From JACKII01 sp963807085 (GTDB lineage: Bacteria > Pseudomonadota > Alphaproteobacteria > Bin95): a DNA stretch of 64,000 nt. The stretch spans positions 18,442 to 82,441 of the forward strand of contig CAWEBB010000026.1 in NCBI GenBank assembly GCA_963807085.1, read 5' to 3'. The first letter of the stretch is position 1. The number at the start of each line of letters is the position of its first letter. Below are positions 1-12,989 of this stretch, piece after piece. The position numbers and the translations under genes are program-made. The notes under the pieces were generated by a model. That model did no database searches and had not been told where the DNA came from. It was given only the letters and a program-made list of their open reading frames with translations.

Positions 1-164
1 GTCATCGCCCGGCGGGCCGCTTCGATTTGACGGGCGGTGATGCGCTCCGGCGCCATCGCCTTCAGGCCGTAGGACCCAAAGGCCAGATCGGTTCCGCTCT
101 TCGCATTGCCGTGGATGCGGCCTTTATGCTGTTTGCGATACTTTGTTCTTTTGGGGCTCAGCAT
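1..164 (-). CDS. rplP: 50S ribosomal protein L16 (N-terminal part, cut by window edge)
   Basis: Reading the minus strand from the ATG at 164 gives MLSPKRTKYRKQHKGRIHGN and continues with the SGTDLAFGSYGLKAMAPERITARQIEAARRAMT-type start of L16, about 54 residues before the window ends. L16 sits at the base of the central protuberance and helps organise the A site. It lies 20 bases after rpsC, the usual order in the S10 operon. Only the N-terminus is present. Confidence 0.93.
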   Translation of the reverse strand, partial: MLSPKRTKYRKQHKGRIHGNAKSGTDLAFGSYGLKAMAPERITARQIEAARRAM

Positions 165-184
165 GTGCTTTCAGCCTTTCCCTA

Positions 185-952
185 CTAATCCGCAGCGCCA
201 GAGGGCCGGTTATCGCCGCCGCCCCGATTGCGGCCGCGGCGCGGACGGTCTTCCCGGTCCCGCCCGTCTGGCCGGCCCATGGCCTGCTGCTGTTCAGACA
301 CGCGCTTGTCCTGCGCCATCGGATCGTGTTCCAAGATCTCGCCCTTGAAGATCCACACCTTGATGCCGCAAACGCCATAGGTCGTGTGCGCCTCGGAGGT
401 GGCATAGTCGATGTCGGCGCGCATGGTATGCAGCGGCACGCGGCCCTCGCGGTACCATTCGGTCCGTGCGATCTCGGCACCACCCAGACGGCCCGCGGCA
501 TTGATCCGGATGCCCAAGGCACCCAGGCGCATGGCCGATTGCACGGCCCGCTTCAGCGCGCGCCGGAAGGCGACGCGGCGCTCAAGCTGCTGCGCAATAT
601 TGTCGGCCACCAACTGCGCTTCGATCTCCGGCTTCCGAATTTCGACGATGTTCAGCGACACATCGTTGGCGGTCAGCTTCGACAGGTCCTGGCGCAGCTT
701 TTCGATATCTGCACCCTTCTTGCCGATTATCACGCCGGGACGCGCGGAATGAATCGTGACGCGGGCCCGTTTGGCGGGCCGTTCGATCACGATCTTCGAG
801 ACGCCGGCCTGCGGCAGCTTCCCGTTCAGGTATTTGCGGATCTTCACGTCTTCTTCGAGAAGGTCGGCATAGTCCCGGTCGGCGTACCAGCGGGAATCCC
901 AGGTCCGGTTGATGCCGACCCGAAAGCCGATCGGATTGATCTTATGGCCCAT
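185..952 (-). CDS. rpsC: 30S ribosomal protein S3
   Basis: A 255-residue protein starting MGHKINPIGFRVGINRTWDS, the standard S3 opening, with the KH-domain motif GVIIGKKGADIEKL near residues 73-87. S3 lies at the mRNA entry channel of the small subunit. The C-terminus has an extra Arg/Gly-rich tail, common in alphaproteobacteria. Its ATG overlaps the last base of the rplV stop region, so the two are probably translationally coupled. Part of the S10 operon on the minus strand. Confidence 0.97.
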   Translation of the reverse strand: MGHKINPIGFRVGINRTWDSRWYADRDYADLLEEDVKIRKYLNGKLPQAGVSKIVIERPAKRARVTIHSARPGVIIGKKGADIEKLRQDLSKLTANDVSLNIVEIRKPEIEAQLVADNIAQQLERRVAFRRALKRAVQSAMRLGALGIRINAAGRLGGAEIARTEWYREGRVPLHTMRADIDYATSEAHTTYGVCGIKVWIFKGEILEHDPMAQDKRVSEQQQAMGRPDGRDREDRPRRGRNRGGGDNRPSGAAD

Positions 953-1335
953 TAGTCTTCTTCCTCCGCCTCTTCACGCACGACGATGGTCAGGTGGCTG
1001 AACGGCTTCTGGATTTGGGCGCCACGGCCACGCGCGCGGGCGTGAAAGCGCTTCATCACCAGGGCCTTGCCCACCGATGCTTCGGCCACCACCAGGCGGT
1101 CGACGTCGAGGTCGTGATTGTTTTCGGCGTTCGAAACCGCCGAAAGCAGCGTCTTGCGCACGTCGTCCGCAATCCGCTTGTTCGAGAATCTCAGGGCGAG
1201 CAGCGCCTTTTCCGCAGGCATGCCGCGAATGCTGGCCGCGACCAGGTTCAGCTTTTGCGGGCTGATGCGCAGGTTGCGCATCACGGCCTTCGCCTCGTTG
1301 TCCGGCAGGGCGCGGACGGCGGATACTTTACCCAT
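952..1335 (-). CDS. rplV: 50S ribosomal protein L22
   Basis: A 127-residue L22 with the core NLRISPQKLNLVAASIRGM and the C-terminal RGRGAQIQKPFSHLTIVV stretch whose loop lines the exit tunnel. L22 binds 23S rRNA early in assembly. It abuts rpsS upstream (shared base at 1335) and rpsC downstream (shared base at 952), as expected inside the S10 operon. Confidence 0.96.
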   Translation of the reverse strand: MGKVSAVRALPDNEAKAVMRNLRISPQKLNLVAASIRGMPAEKALLALRFSNKRIADDVRKTLLSAVSNAENNHDLDVDRLVVAEASVGKALVMKRFHARARGRGAQIQKPFSHLTIVVREEAEEED

Positions 1336-1613
1336 TACCGCCTCCTCGCCTTTCTGTCGGCCTCGTGGCCATAATAGGTGCGGGTCGGCGCGAACTCGCC
1401 GAACTTGTGTCCGACCATCTGTTCGTTCACCGACACCGGAATGAACTTTTGCCCGTTGTAGACCCCGAAGGTCAGGCCAACGAACTGGGGAAGGATGGTG
1501 GAACGCCGCGACCAGGTTCTGATCACCTCATTCCGGCCCAACTCGCGCGCGACATCTGCCTTTTTCAGCAGATAGCCGTCAACGAACGGACCTTTCCATA
1601 CGGAACGCGCCAT
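1335..1613 (-). CDS. rpsS: 30S ribosomal protein S19
   Basis: A 92-residue S19, the normal length, beginning MARSVWKGPFVDGYLLKKAD and containing the conserved GHKFGEFAPTRTYYGHEADRK segment. S19 forms the head of the 30S subunit with S13 and contacts the A-site finger. Located between rplB and rplV with very short spacers, co-transcribed on the minus strand. Confidence 0.97.
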   Translation of the reverse strand: MARSVWKGPFVDGYLLKKADVARELGRNEVIRTWSRRSTILPQFVGLTFGVYNGQKFIPVSVNEQMVGHKFGEFAPTRTYYGHEADRKARRR

Positions 1614-1626
1614 AATCTTTTCAGCC

Positions 1627-2457
1627 CTATCGTTTGTGCCGCGAGCGGACGATCATCTTGCTCGACGGCTTTTTCGGCGAGCGGGTGCGATGGCCCTTGG
1701 TCGGTTGGCCCCACGGCGAAACCGGGTGGCGGCCGCCGGAGGTCCGACCTTCACCGCCGCCGTGCGGGTGATCCACCGGGTTCATGACCACGCCACGCAC
1801 ATGCGGACGACGGCCTTTCCAACGGTTGCGGCCCGCCTTGCCAAGGTCAGTGTTGCCGTGATCCGGGTTCGACACCGCGCCGATCGTCGCCGCACATTCC
1901 TGCGGAACGTTGCGCATCTCGCCGGACGACAGACGCAGCAGCGCCAGCCCTGCATCGCGCCCGACCAACTGGGCATAGGTGCCGGCAGAGCGTGCGATCT
2001 GACCGCCCTTCCCCACCTTCAGCTCGATGTTGTGAATGATCGTTCCGACCGGGATACGGCGGAGCGGCAACGAATTTCCCGGTTTGATGTCCGAGCCGTA
2101 GCCGGACTGCACCGTCGCGCCCACGGCCAAGCGCTGCGGCGCCAGGATATAGGACTGCTCGCCGTCTTCGTAGCGGATCAGCGCGATGAAAGCCGTCCGG
2201 TTCGGATCGTATTCAATCCGCTCGACCGTCGCCTCCATCCCGGTTTTCGCGCGCTTGAAATCGACCTTGCGGTAGCGGCGCTTGTGCCCGCCGCCACGCC
2301 AGAATGACGTGGTGTGCCCGTGATGGTTGCGGCCGCCGGATTTGGTCAGTCCCTCAGTCAATGTCTTGACGGGGCGTCCTTTGTACAACTCCGAACGGTC
2401 GACGAGGACCAGGCCGCGTTGGCCTGGCGTCATCGGTTTATATTGTTTCAGTGCCAT
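1627..2457 (-). CDS. rplB: 50S ribosomal protein L2
   Basis: A 276-residue L2 with the typical MALKQYKPMTPGQRGLVLVD start, the RNA-binding OB and SH3-like middle and the conserved GVVMNPVDHPHGGGEGR motif near the C-terminus, which includes the histidine important for peptidyl-transferase-centre structure. Full length, with no internal break. Fits the rplW-rplB-rpsS order. Confidence 0.97.
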   Translation of the reverse strand: MALKQYKPMTPGQRGLVLVDRSELYKGRPVKTLTEGLTKSGGRNHHGHTTSFWRGGGHKRRYRKVDFKRAKTGMEATVERIEYDPNRTAFIALIRYEDGEQSYILAPQRLAVGATVQSGYGSDIKPGNSLPLRRIPVGTIIHNIELKVGKGGQIARSAGTYAQLVGRDAGLALLRLSSGEMRNVPQECAATIGAVSNPDHGNTDLGKAGRNRWKGRRPHVRGVVMNPVDHPHGGGEGRTSGGRHPVSPWGQPTKGHRTRSPKKPSSKMIVRSRHKR

Positions 2458-2481
2458 TGCTATAGCGTTCCCAAACCCGGC

Positions 2482-2823
2482 TTAGCGTGCCGAAATGCCG
2501 GTGGTGACGTCGATGGATTCGCCCTCGGCGAGCGTAATCACCGCTTTTTTCCACTCGGGCCGGCGTCCCATAACGCCACGGAAGCGTTTGACCTTACCGT
2601 CCATGCGCACCGTGGTTACCTTCGTCACCTTGACCTTGAACAGATGTTCGACAGCGGCGGCAATCGCCGGTTTCGTGGCGTCGACCGCGACCTTGAACGT
2701 CACCTGATTATGCTCGCTGATCAGCGTCGCTTTCTCGGTGATATGCGGCGCGCGAATGATGCGCAGCATCTCCCCTTCACTCGGCGCAGGCGCGGCGGGC
2801 CGGATACGGCGGGCGCGGCTCAT
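2482..2823 (-). CDS. rplW: 50S ribosomal protein L23
   Basis: A 113-residue L23 with MLRIIRAPHITEKATLISEH as the conserved core start and the GVMGRRPEWKKAVITL tail. L23 sits at the tunnel exit and docks SRP and trigger factor. The start at 2823 overlaps the rplD stop as ATGA, which favours this longer form with an 18-residue leader. An internal ATG at 2769 would give the minimal L23 core. Confidence 0.94.
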   Translation of the reverse strand: MSRARRIRPAAPAPSEGEMLRIIRAPHITEKATLISEHNQVTFKVAVDATKPAIAAAVEHLFKVKVTKVTTVRMDGKVKRFRGVMGRRPEWKKAVITLAEGESIDVTTGISAR

Positions 2824-3440
2824 CCTAAACGCTCCTGTAGGTGTTCGACCGCTTCACGGGTCATGACCAGACTCTCACGGCGCAGAATGTCATAGACGTT
2901 CGCGCCTTGCTGCGGCAGCACGTCGATCCCGATCAGATTGGACGCCGCCTTGCGCATGCCTTCATTCACTTCCGCACCCGAGACGAACAGAGCCGACTTG
3001 ATGCCGAGCGCTCCGAGTTTCGCCTTCAGATCCTTGGTCTTCGCGGACCCGCCGTCGATATTTTCCAGCACGATCAACTGGCCCGCCTGAGCCTTGGCGG
3101 ACAGCGCGGAGCGCATGCCCATGGCGCGGATCTTCTTTGGCAGCGAATAGCCATGGTCGCGCACCCGCGGGCCGTGGGCGACGCCGCCGCCCCGGAAGAT
3201 CGGCGCGTTCTTCGAGCCGTGCCGCGCCCGGCCGGAACCCTTCTGCCGGCCCCAGCGGGTCTTCGTGACGTTGATCTCGCTACGCTCTTTGACCTTATGG
3301 GTTCCGGCCCGGCGCTTGGCCAATTGCCAGGTTACCACCCGGTGGAGAATGTCGGAGCGCACCTCGGCGCCGAACACACGGTCGCTAACTTCGAGCGTAC
3401 CGACGTCCGCATTCTCCCAATTTTTTATCTTCAGTTCCAT
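2820..3440 (-). CDS. rplD: 50S ribosomal protein L4
   Basis: A 206-residue L4 with the conserved loop motif TRWGRQKGSGRARHGSKNAP (about residues 60-79), which extends into the exit tunnel, and the GLSA-type middle region. In many bacteria L4 also autoregulates the S10 operon. No leader regulatory structure could be assigned here. It overlaps rplW by four bases and follows rplC by six. Confidence 0.96.
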   Translation of the reverse strand: MELKIKNWENADVGTLEVSDRVFGAEVRSDILHRVVTWQLAKRRAGTHKVKERSEINVTKTRWGRQKGSGRARHGSKNAPIFRGGGVAHGPRVRDHGYSLPKKIRAMGMRSALSAKAQAGQLIVLENIDGGSAKTKDLKAKLGALGIKSALFVSGAEVNEGMRKAASNLIGIDVLPQQGANVYDILRRESLVMTREAVEHLQERLG

Positions 3441-3446
3441 CGGAGC

Positions 3447-4196
3447 TTACTCTTCGCTCTCGGCTTCGGTGGCGGGAGCTTCTTCGACCGGCGCCTCATC
3501 TGCCTGCCCAACATCCGCCCGCACTGCGGCCGGGAACGGAACACCCTCCGGCAGGGACCGTTTCAGTGCATCACTGATGAGCACATAGCCGCCCTTTGCG
3601 CCGGGGATCGCTCCCTTGACCAGGATCACGCCCTTTTCAACGTCCGTGCCGACCACTTGCAGATTCTGGATGGTCACACGCTCGTCGCCCATGTGGCCGG
3701 CCATCTTCTTGCCCTTGAACACCTTGCCGGGATCCTGGCATTGGCCAGTGGAGCCGTGCGACCGGTGCGAAACCGAAACGCCGTGGCTGGCGCGCAGCCC
3801 GGAGAAACCATGTCGCTTCATCGCGCCAGCAAAGCCCTTGCCCTTGGACGTTCCGACCAGGTCGACAAACTGTCCGGGCACAAAGTGATCGGCAAAAATT
3901 TCGGCGCCTACATCGATGAACGCGTCTTCCGGAATCCGGAACTCCGCCACCTTCTGCGGCGGTTCGACGTTGCGCTTGCCATAAGCGGTGCGATTGGCCT
4001 TCGACACACGCTTGGTCTTGGCCAGGCCGACGCCGATCTGCATGGCGCTATAGCCGTCGCGCTCCGCCGTCCGGTGGCCGACGACCCGGCACTGGTCCAG
4101 TTTCAGGACGGTGACCGGAATATGCCGGCCGCCCTCGCCGAAGACCCGGCTCATGCCCAGTTTGGTCGCAATAATGCCAGTACGGGTCGGGGTCAT
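3447..4196 (-). CDS. rplC: 50S ribosomal protein L3
   Basis: A 249-residue L3 starting with MTPTRTGIIATKLGMSRVFG and containing the HGVSVSHRSHGSTGQCQDPG loop that reaches the peptidyl-transferase centre. That loop holds the glutamine methylated by PrmB in many bacteria. The tail (about residues 225-249) is acidic and Ala/Glu-rich, an alphaproteobacterial trait. Its ATG overlaps the rpsJ stop by four bases. Confidence 0.96.
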   Translation of the reverse strand: MTPTRTGIIATKLGMSRVFGEGGRHIPVTVLKLDQCRVVGHRTAERDGYSAMQIGVGLAKTKRVSKANRTAYGKRNVEPPQKVAEFRIPEDAFIDVGAEIFADHFVPGQFVDLVGTSKGKGFAGAMKRHGFSGLRASHGVSVSHRSHGSTGQCQDPGKVFKGKKMAGHMGDERVTIQNLQVVGTDVEKGVILVKGAIPGAKGGYVLISDALKRSLPEGVPFPAAVRADVGQADEAPVEEAPATEAESEE

Positions 4197-4501
4197 ACCT
4201 TGATCTCCACATCCACGCCGGAAGCCAGGTCCAATTTCATGAGCGCGTCGACCGTCTGCGGCGTCGGGTCGACGATATCCAGCACCCGGCGATGAGTACG
4301 GACCTCGAACTGGTCACGGCTCTTCTTGTCGATATGCGGCCCGCGCAGCACAGTGTATTTCTGGATCCGGGTCGGCAGCGGAATCGGTCCCCGGACCGCC
4401 GCGCCGGTGCGTTTGGCGGTGGAGACGATCTCGCTCGTCGACTGGTCGAGGATCCGGTGATCGAACGCCTTCAACCGGATCCTGATATTTTGATGATCCA
4501 T
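4193..4501 (-). CDS. rpsJ: 30S ribosomal protein S10 (NusE)
   Basis: A 102-residue S10 with the family core IRLKAFDHRILDQST and KYTVLRGPHIDKKSRDQFEVRTH. S10 binds the 30S head and, as NusE, links NusG and RNA polymerase to the ribosome. It begins the S10 operon 42 bases after tuf, so the str and S10 operons form one continuous minus-strand run here. Confidence 0.97.
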   Translation of the reverse strand: MDHQNIRIRLKAFDHRILDQSTSEIVSTAKRTGAAVRGPIPLPTRIQKYTVLRGPHIDKKSRDQFEVRTHRRVLDIVDPTPQTVDALMKLDLASGVDVEIKV

Positions 4502-4543
4502 CGTCTCTTCTTCCCGTAAGCCCGGGCCTTACCGTAGTGTCAG

Positions 4544-5734
4544 TTACTCAATAATGTTCGCGACGACGCCGGCGCCGACGGTGCGGCCGCCTTCGCGGAT
4601 GGCAAAGCGCAGGCCTTCGTCCATCGCGATCGGCGCGATCAGGTTCACCGTCATCGCGATGTTGTCGCCCGGCATCACCATCTCCGTGCCTTCCGGCAAC
4701 TCAACCGTCCCCGTCACGTCCGTCGTGCGGAAGTAAAACTGCGGCCGGTAGTTCGAGAAAAACGGCGTGTGACGACCGCCTTCCTCTTTCGTCAGCACGT
4801 AGCATTCGCACTTGAACTTGGTGTGCGGCGTGATCGAGCCGGGCTTGGCCAGCACCTGGCCGCGCTCCACGTCCTCGCGCCCGATGCCGCGCAACAGGCA
4901 GCCCACATTGTCGCCCGCCTGGCCCTGATCCAAGAGCTTGCGGAACATCTCGACGCCCGTCACCGTCGTCTTGCGCGTGTCGCGGATGCCGACGATCTCG
5001 ACCTCCTCGTTCACCTTCACCACGCCCTGCTCGACCCGGCCCGTCACCACCGTGCCCCGACCCGAAATCGAGAACACGTCCTCGATCGGCATCAGGAACG
5101 GACGGTCCACCGGGCGATCCGGCTGCGGAATGTAGTCGTCCACCGCCTTCATCAGCTCCAGAATGGCGTCGTGGCCGATCTCCGGCGTCTTGTCTTCGAG
5201 CGCCGCCAGCGCCGAGCCCTTCACGATCGGAATGTCGTCGCCCGGAAAGTCATAGGACGACAGCAGCTCGCGCACCTCGAGCTCCACCAGCTCCAGCAGT
5301 TCCTCGTCGTCCACCTGGTCGACCTTGTTCAGGAACACCACCAGCGCCGGCACGCCCACCTGACGCGCCAGCAGAATGTGCTCGCGCGTCTGCGGCATCG
5401 GGCCGTCGGCCGCCGAGACCACCAGAATGGCGCCATCCATCTGCGCCGCACCCGTGATCATGTTCTTCACATAGTCGGCATGGCCGGGGCAATCCACATG
5501 CGCGTAGTGACGGTTCTCGGTCTCGTATTCCACATGCGCGGTCGAGATCGTGATGCCGCGCGCCTTCTCTTCCGGCGCCCGGTCGATGCTGTCATACGCC
5601 TGAAACTCGGCGCCGCCGGTTTCCGCCAGCACCTTCGTAATCGCCGCCGTCAACGACGTCTTGCCATGATCGACATGGCCAATCGTCCCGATGTTGCAGT
5701 GCGGCTTATTACGCTCGAACTTTGCCTTCGCCAT
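4544..5734 (-). CDS. tuf: Translation elongation factor Tu
   Basis: A 396-residue EF-Tu with G1 GHVDHGKT, G3 DCPGHADY, G4 NKVDQVD and a full-length C-terminal beta-barrel ending in VGAGVVANIIE. It carries aminoacyl-tRNA to the A site as the GTP ternary complex. It sits between fusA (29 bases upstream) and rpsJ, the usual second-to-last position of a str operon. The local codon choice is strongly biased to C/G third positions, as expected for a highly expressed gene. Confidence 0.98.
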   Translation of the reverse strand: MAKAKFERNKPHCNIGTIGHVDHGKTSLTAAITKVLAETGGAEFQAYDSIDRAPEEKARGITISTAHVEYETENRHYAHVDCPGHADYVKNMITGAAQMDGAILVVSAADGPMPQTREHILLARQVGVPALVVFLNKVDQVDDEELLELVELEVRELLSSYDFPGDDIPIVKGSALAALEDKTPEIGHDAILELMKAVDDYIPQPDRPVDRPFLMPIEDVFSISGRGTVVTGRVEQGVVKVNEEVEIVGIRDTRKTTVTGVEMFRKLLDQGQAGDNVGCLLRGIGREDVERGQVLAKPGSITPHTKFKCECYVLTKEEGGRHTPFFSNYRPQFYFRTTDVTGTVELPEGTEMVMPGDNIAMTVNLIAPIAMDEGLRFAIREGGRTVGAGVVANIIE

Positions 5735-5763
5735 CTGTATTCACTCCAAGCGCGATGTTTCGG

Positions 5764-7845
<2,082 letters not shown>

Positions 7846-7867
7846 AACTTTCAGGCCCTCTTCAGAA

Positions 7868-8338
7868 TTACCAGCGGTAGTGCGAGAATGCGCGGTTGGC
7901 CTCGGCCATCCGGTGCGTGTCTTCCCGCCGTTTCACCGCGCCCCCGCGATTATTCATCGCGTCCGTCAACTCGCCGGCCAGCCGATCCTGCATCGTCTTT
8001 TCCGGGCGTGAGCGTGCTGCCGAAATCAGCCAGCGGATGGCCAGCGCCTGTGCGCGCTCCGCCCGCACCTCGACCGGAACCTGATATGTCGCGCCGCCGA
8101 CACGGCGCGAGCGCACCTCAAGGTTCGGGCGAATGTTGTCGAGCGCGGTGTGGAACACCTGGGGGCCATCCATGCCGCCACGCTGTTCGGCCGTGCCCAA
8201 AGCCCCATAGAAAATCTTTTCGGCGACGGCTTTTTTGCCCTCGACCATCATGCAATTGATGAACTTGGTGATCGTCTGATCGCCATATTGCGGATCAGGC
8301 AAAATCTCGCGTTTTTCAGCAGCGCGGCGGCGTGACAT
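7868..8338 (-). CDS. rpsG: 30S ribosomal protein S7
   Basis: A 156-residue S7, full length, starting MSRRRAAEKREILPDPQYGD and including the VGGATYQVPVEV beta-ribbon that reaches the E site and the GGAVKRREDTHRMAEANRAF helix. It nucleates assembly of the 30S head. It follows rpsL by 18 bases. Confidence 0.97.
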   Translation of the reverse strand: MSRRRAAEKREILPDPQYGDQTITKFINCMMVEGKKAVAEKIFYGALGTAEQRGGMDGPQVFHTALDNIRPNLEVRSRRVGGATYQVPVEVRAERAQALAIRWLISAARSRPEKTMQDRLAGELTDAMNNRGGAVKRREDTHRMAEANRAFSHYRW

Positions 8339-8356
8339 GACTTGGCTCCACTCGCC

Positions 8357-8728
8357 TTATTTCGGACGCTTCGCGCCATATTTCGAACGGCGCTGGCGGC
8401 GGTTGGCGACACCTTGGGTATCGAGGACGCCGCGCACGGTGTGATAACGAACACCCGGCAAATCCTTCACGCGGCCGCCGCGGATCAGCACCACCGAGTG
8501 CTCCTGCAGGTTATGGCCTTCGCCCGGGATATAGCTGCTGACCTCATAGCCGTTGGTCAGGCGAACACGCGCGACCTTCCGAAGCGCCGAGTTCGGCTTC
8601 TTCGGTGTCGTCGTATAGACGCGCGTGCACACACCCCGCCGCTGCGGGCAGGCTTCCAGAGCTGGCACCTTGTTTCGTGCCTTTTGCAGGACCCGCGGAT
8701 TGCGGATCAACTGATTGATGGTGGGCAT
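8357..8728 (-). CDS. rpsL: 30S ribosomal protein S12
   Basis: A 123-residue S12 with the decoding-centre loops TTPKKPNSALRK and GRVKDLPGVRYH. The lysines usually altered in streptomycin-resistant mutants (Lys42/43- and Lys87-equivalents) are the wild-type residues. It is the first gene of the minus-strand translation operon. rpoB and rpoC are not directly upstream, and an importer operon lies there instead. Confidence 0.97.
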   Translation of the reverse strand: MPTINQLIRNPRVLQKARNKVPALEACPQRRGVCTRVYTTTPKKPNSALRKVARVRLTNGYEVSSYIPGEGHNLQEHSVVLIRGGRVKDLPGVRYHTVRGVLDTQGVANRRQRRSKYGAKRPK

Positions 8729-8875
8729 TCTCTATATCGCCTCGTAGCCAATCACGTCAGTCGCCAATTCGAACTCACGTAGCGGCCCCAATGGAGCCAT
8801 TGTCATTCCCGCGGCCCCTTTGGAGCCATTTTCCTTCTCGACGGTAAGCCGGCGCAGGTCCGAACCTGGAAGCCG

Positions 8876-8905
8876 CCTTGCCCGTTTCACCCTTGCCCGT
8901 TTCAC
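8876..8905. repeat. Perfect 15-bp tandem duplication in the rpsL leader
   Basis: The unit CCTTGCCCGTTTCAC occurs twice back to back (8876-8890 and 8891-8905). Two further copies of a related pair, differing at two positions, lie at 8782-8801 and 8811-8830. Confidence 0.85.
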
Positions 8906-9071
8906 AATGCAAACATGGCGGTTGCCGTTACCGGCGTCCGCCAAGGCTCTGTGGGACGTGGGGTTTTCGTCCGGTCGCCGGTGCTGCGCTATCGGGTGCA
9001 GCGGTCGATGATCGGAAGACGCAGCGTATAGGCAAAGCCTACTGCCAAACGCCCTGTGTCGAGAGGGCCGT

Positions 9072-9100
9072 GGATTACTCTTCTCCCCCGCTCGCGTCAA
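9072..9100 (-). promoter_or_regulatory. Candidate sigma-70 promoter of the str-S10 run
   Basis: On the minus strand TTGACG (9095-9100) is followed after exactly 17 bases by TAATCC (9072-9077). The -35 is one base from consensus and the -10 is weaker. It points toward rpsL, and no better pair was noticed in the gap. Confidence 0.4.
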
Positions 9101-9174
9101 CACCCAATCGGAAGAAATACGCCGCGCCCCCGGTTGTCGCTTCGGTCTTGGGTCGGTTTTTGCTTATGGCGCGA

Positions 9175-10832
<1,658 letters not shown>

Positions 10833-10836
<4 letters not shown>

Positions 10837-11863
10837 AGGCCCAATTTCCTGGGATCGAACGCGTCACGTACTGCTTCGCCGACGAATACCAGCAGGGTCA
10901 GCAGCACGGCGATGGTGACGAAAGCCGGTCAGGCCCAGCCAGGGCGCCTGGAGGTTGGCTTTGCCCTGGGCCAGCAACTCGCCCAGCGAGGGCGAGCCGG
11001 GCGGCAGGCCGAAGCCCAGAAAATCCAGGCCGTAAGGCTGGTGATGCCGCCAGCAAGGAGAACGGCAGAAAGGTGAGGGTGGCCACCATGGCATTGGGCA
11101 GCACGTGCCGGAAAATGATGGTGCAGGTCTCGCACACCCAGCGCCCGCGCGGCCCGGACATAGTCGAAATTGCGGGCACGCAGGAATTCCGCCCGCACCA
11201 CGTCCACCAAGCCCCATCCAGCCGAACAGCAGCATGATGCCCAGAATGCTACCAAAAACCCGGTTGCACGATCACGCTCGCCAGGATGATCAGCAGTAAA
11301 AAGGGTCGGCAGGCTCGCCCAAATCTCGATGAACCGCTGCCCCAGCAGGTCGAACCAGCCGCCGTAGAAGCCTTGCAACGCTCCGGCGCCCACGCCGACC
11401 AGGGAGCTCAACGCGGTCAGGGTCAGACCGAAAATGACCGAAATCCGGAAGCCGTAAATAAGGTTGGCGACCACATCCCGGCCCTGGTCGTCGGTGCCGA
11501 GCCAATGTCGGCGCCGGGCGGCGACGGCGCGGGCTCTGTCAAGTCGCACTTGACGGTGGAATAGCTGTAGGGAACGGGCGGCCAGAGCATCCAGCCCTTC
11601 TCGGCGATCCTTTCCCCGCACATAAGGGTCACGGTAGTCGGCCTCGGTCAGGAACTCGCCGCCGAATTCCGTTTCCGGATAGCCTTCAAAGATCGGCAAA
11701 TAGGCTGCGCCATCATACCAGACCAGCCCGGTTTGTCGTTCGACAGAAACTCGGCGAGCAGGCTGAGGCCGAACAGGAAGACGAACAGCCAAAACGACCA
11801 ATAGCCTCGCCGGTTCGCCTTGAAGTTGGCGAGCCGCCGCGCGGTCAGGGGAGACAGCGCCAC
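10833..11863 (-). pseudogene. yejE: YejE-type permease subunit of peptide ABC importer (heavily frame-broken)
   Basis: The second permease of a Yej-type importer. The recognisable order across frames is: first membrane segment YWSFWLFVFLFGLSLLAEF (GTG start at 11863), periplasmic part with YLPIFEGYPETEFGGEF, HWLGTDDQGRDVVANLIYGF, further TM segments and the C-terminus VFVGEAVRDAFDPRKLGL. At least six frame changes fall within about 1 kb, far denser than elsewhere in the window. The stop overlaps the yejF start and the start follows the yejB stop by two bases, so operon structure is preserved. Confidence 0.82.
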
Positions 11864-11865
11864 GC

Positions 11866-12989
11866 TTACGCCCCCCGCGTTTCGAAGTCGATGCGCGGGT
11901 CAATCACCACATACATCATGTCGCTCGATCAGGTTCATAACCAGTCCCATCAGGCCGAACACATACATGGTGGCGAACATCACCGGATAGTCACGATTCA
12001 GCGTCGGATTCGAAACCCAGCAGCCCCAGGCCATCGAGCGAAAAGATGGTCTCGATAAAGACGGACGCACCGAACAGAATGCCCACGAACGCGGCCGGAA
12101 ACCCCGCCACGACCAGCAACATGGAATTGCGGAAGACATGGCCCCACAGCACCCGGCTCTCGGTCAGGCCCTTCGCGCGCGCCGTCACCACATATTGCTG
12201 GGATATCTGGTCGAGGAAACTGTTCTTGGTCAAGAGGGTGAGCGTTGCAAACGCGCCGATCATCATCGCGGCCAAGGGCAGCGTCAGGTGCCAAAAATAG
12301 TCGAGGATCTGCTCGCCCAGGCTCATCTGATCGAATCCCGGCGAAGTCAGCCCGCGCAAGGGAAACCAGTCATAATAGTTGCCGCCCGCGAACAGGACGA
12401 GCAGCAGGATCGCAAACACAAAGCTGGGAATGGCGTTGCCGACGATAATCGCCCCGCTGGTCCATATGTCGAAACGCGAGCCATCCCGTACCGCCTTGGC
12501 GATGCCAAGCGGAATGCAGATCAGATAGGTGAGAAAGGTCGTCCAGAAACCCAGCGTGAGCGAGACCGGCATCTTGTCAATCACCAGTTCGACCACGGTT
12601 TGGTCCCGGTAAAAACTCGTGCCGAAATCGAAGGTCAGGTAGCTGGTCATCATCTGCAAGAACCGTTCATGCATCGGCTTGTCGAAGCCGTACTGCTGTT
12701 CCAGCTCCTTGATGAACTCGGGATCCAGTCCCTGTGCCCCGCGGTAGGCCGAGCTCGAACCGCTGTCGGATGCCCCCCGAGCCTGGCCGCTTCCCTGACC
12801 GCCGGCGAAATCACCGCCCCCCTGCGTGACACGCCCGATGGCACCGCCGCCCTCGCCGGTCAGGTTGGCAATGGCCTGCTCCACCGGCCCGCCCGGGGCG
12901 ACCTGGATCACCACGAAATTGATCACCATGATCCCGAACAGCGTCGGGATGATGAGCAACAGGCGGCGGATGATATAGGCCAGCATCAA
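11866..12989 (-). pseudogene. yejB: YejB-type permease subunit of peptide ABC importer (two frame breaks near the end)
   Basis: The first permease: starts MMLAYIIRRLLLIIPTLFGI, has the DppB/OppB-like membrane core and an unusual Gly/Ser-rich insert at about residues 50-80. The 3' end needs two one-base corrections: one near 12000, after GLLGFES, joins TLNRDYPVMFATMYVFGL, and one near 11925 joins SDMMYVVIDPRIDFETRG. With both corrections the protein is about 373 residues and ends two bases before yejE. Both look like single extra bases, so the gene may be intact in the organism. Confidence 0.86.

Larger units (their letters stand above)
8729..9174. other. Leader / intergenic region between yejF and rpsL
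   Basis: No credible gene is seen in these 446 bases. They hold a candidate minus-strand promoter (9072-9100), a perfect 15-bp tandem duplication (8876-8905) and an 18-of-20 direct repeat at 8782-8801 and 8811-8830. If the promoter is right, the rpsL transcript has a leader of more than 300 bases, long enough for regulation. No ribosomal-protein binding structure could be named. Confidence 0.6.

Noticed and set aside
2841..4295. A 484-codon plus-strand open frame across rplD, rplC and rpsJ
   Set aside because: It is opposite three clearly recognised ribosomal protein genes; GC-rich DNA produces long antisense frames. The same holds for 4769-5767 (opposite tuf), 6769-8259 (opposite fusA) and 13229-14992 (opposite yejA).
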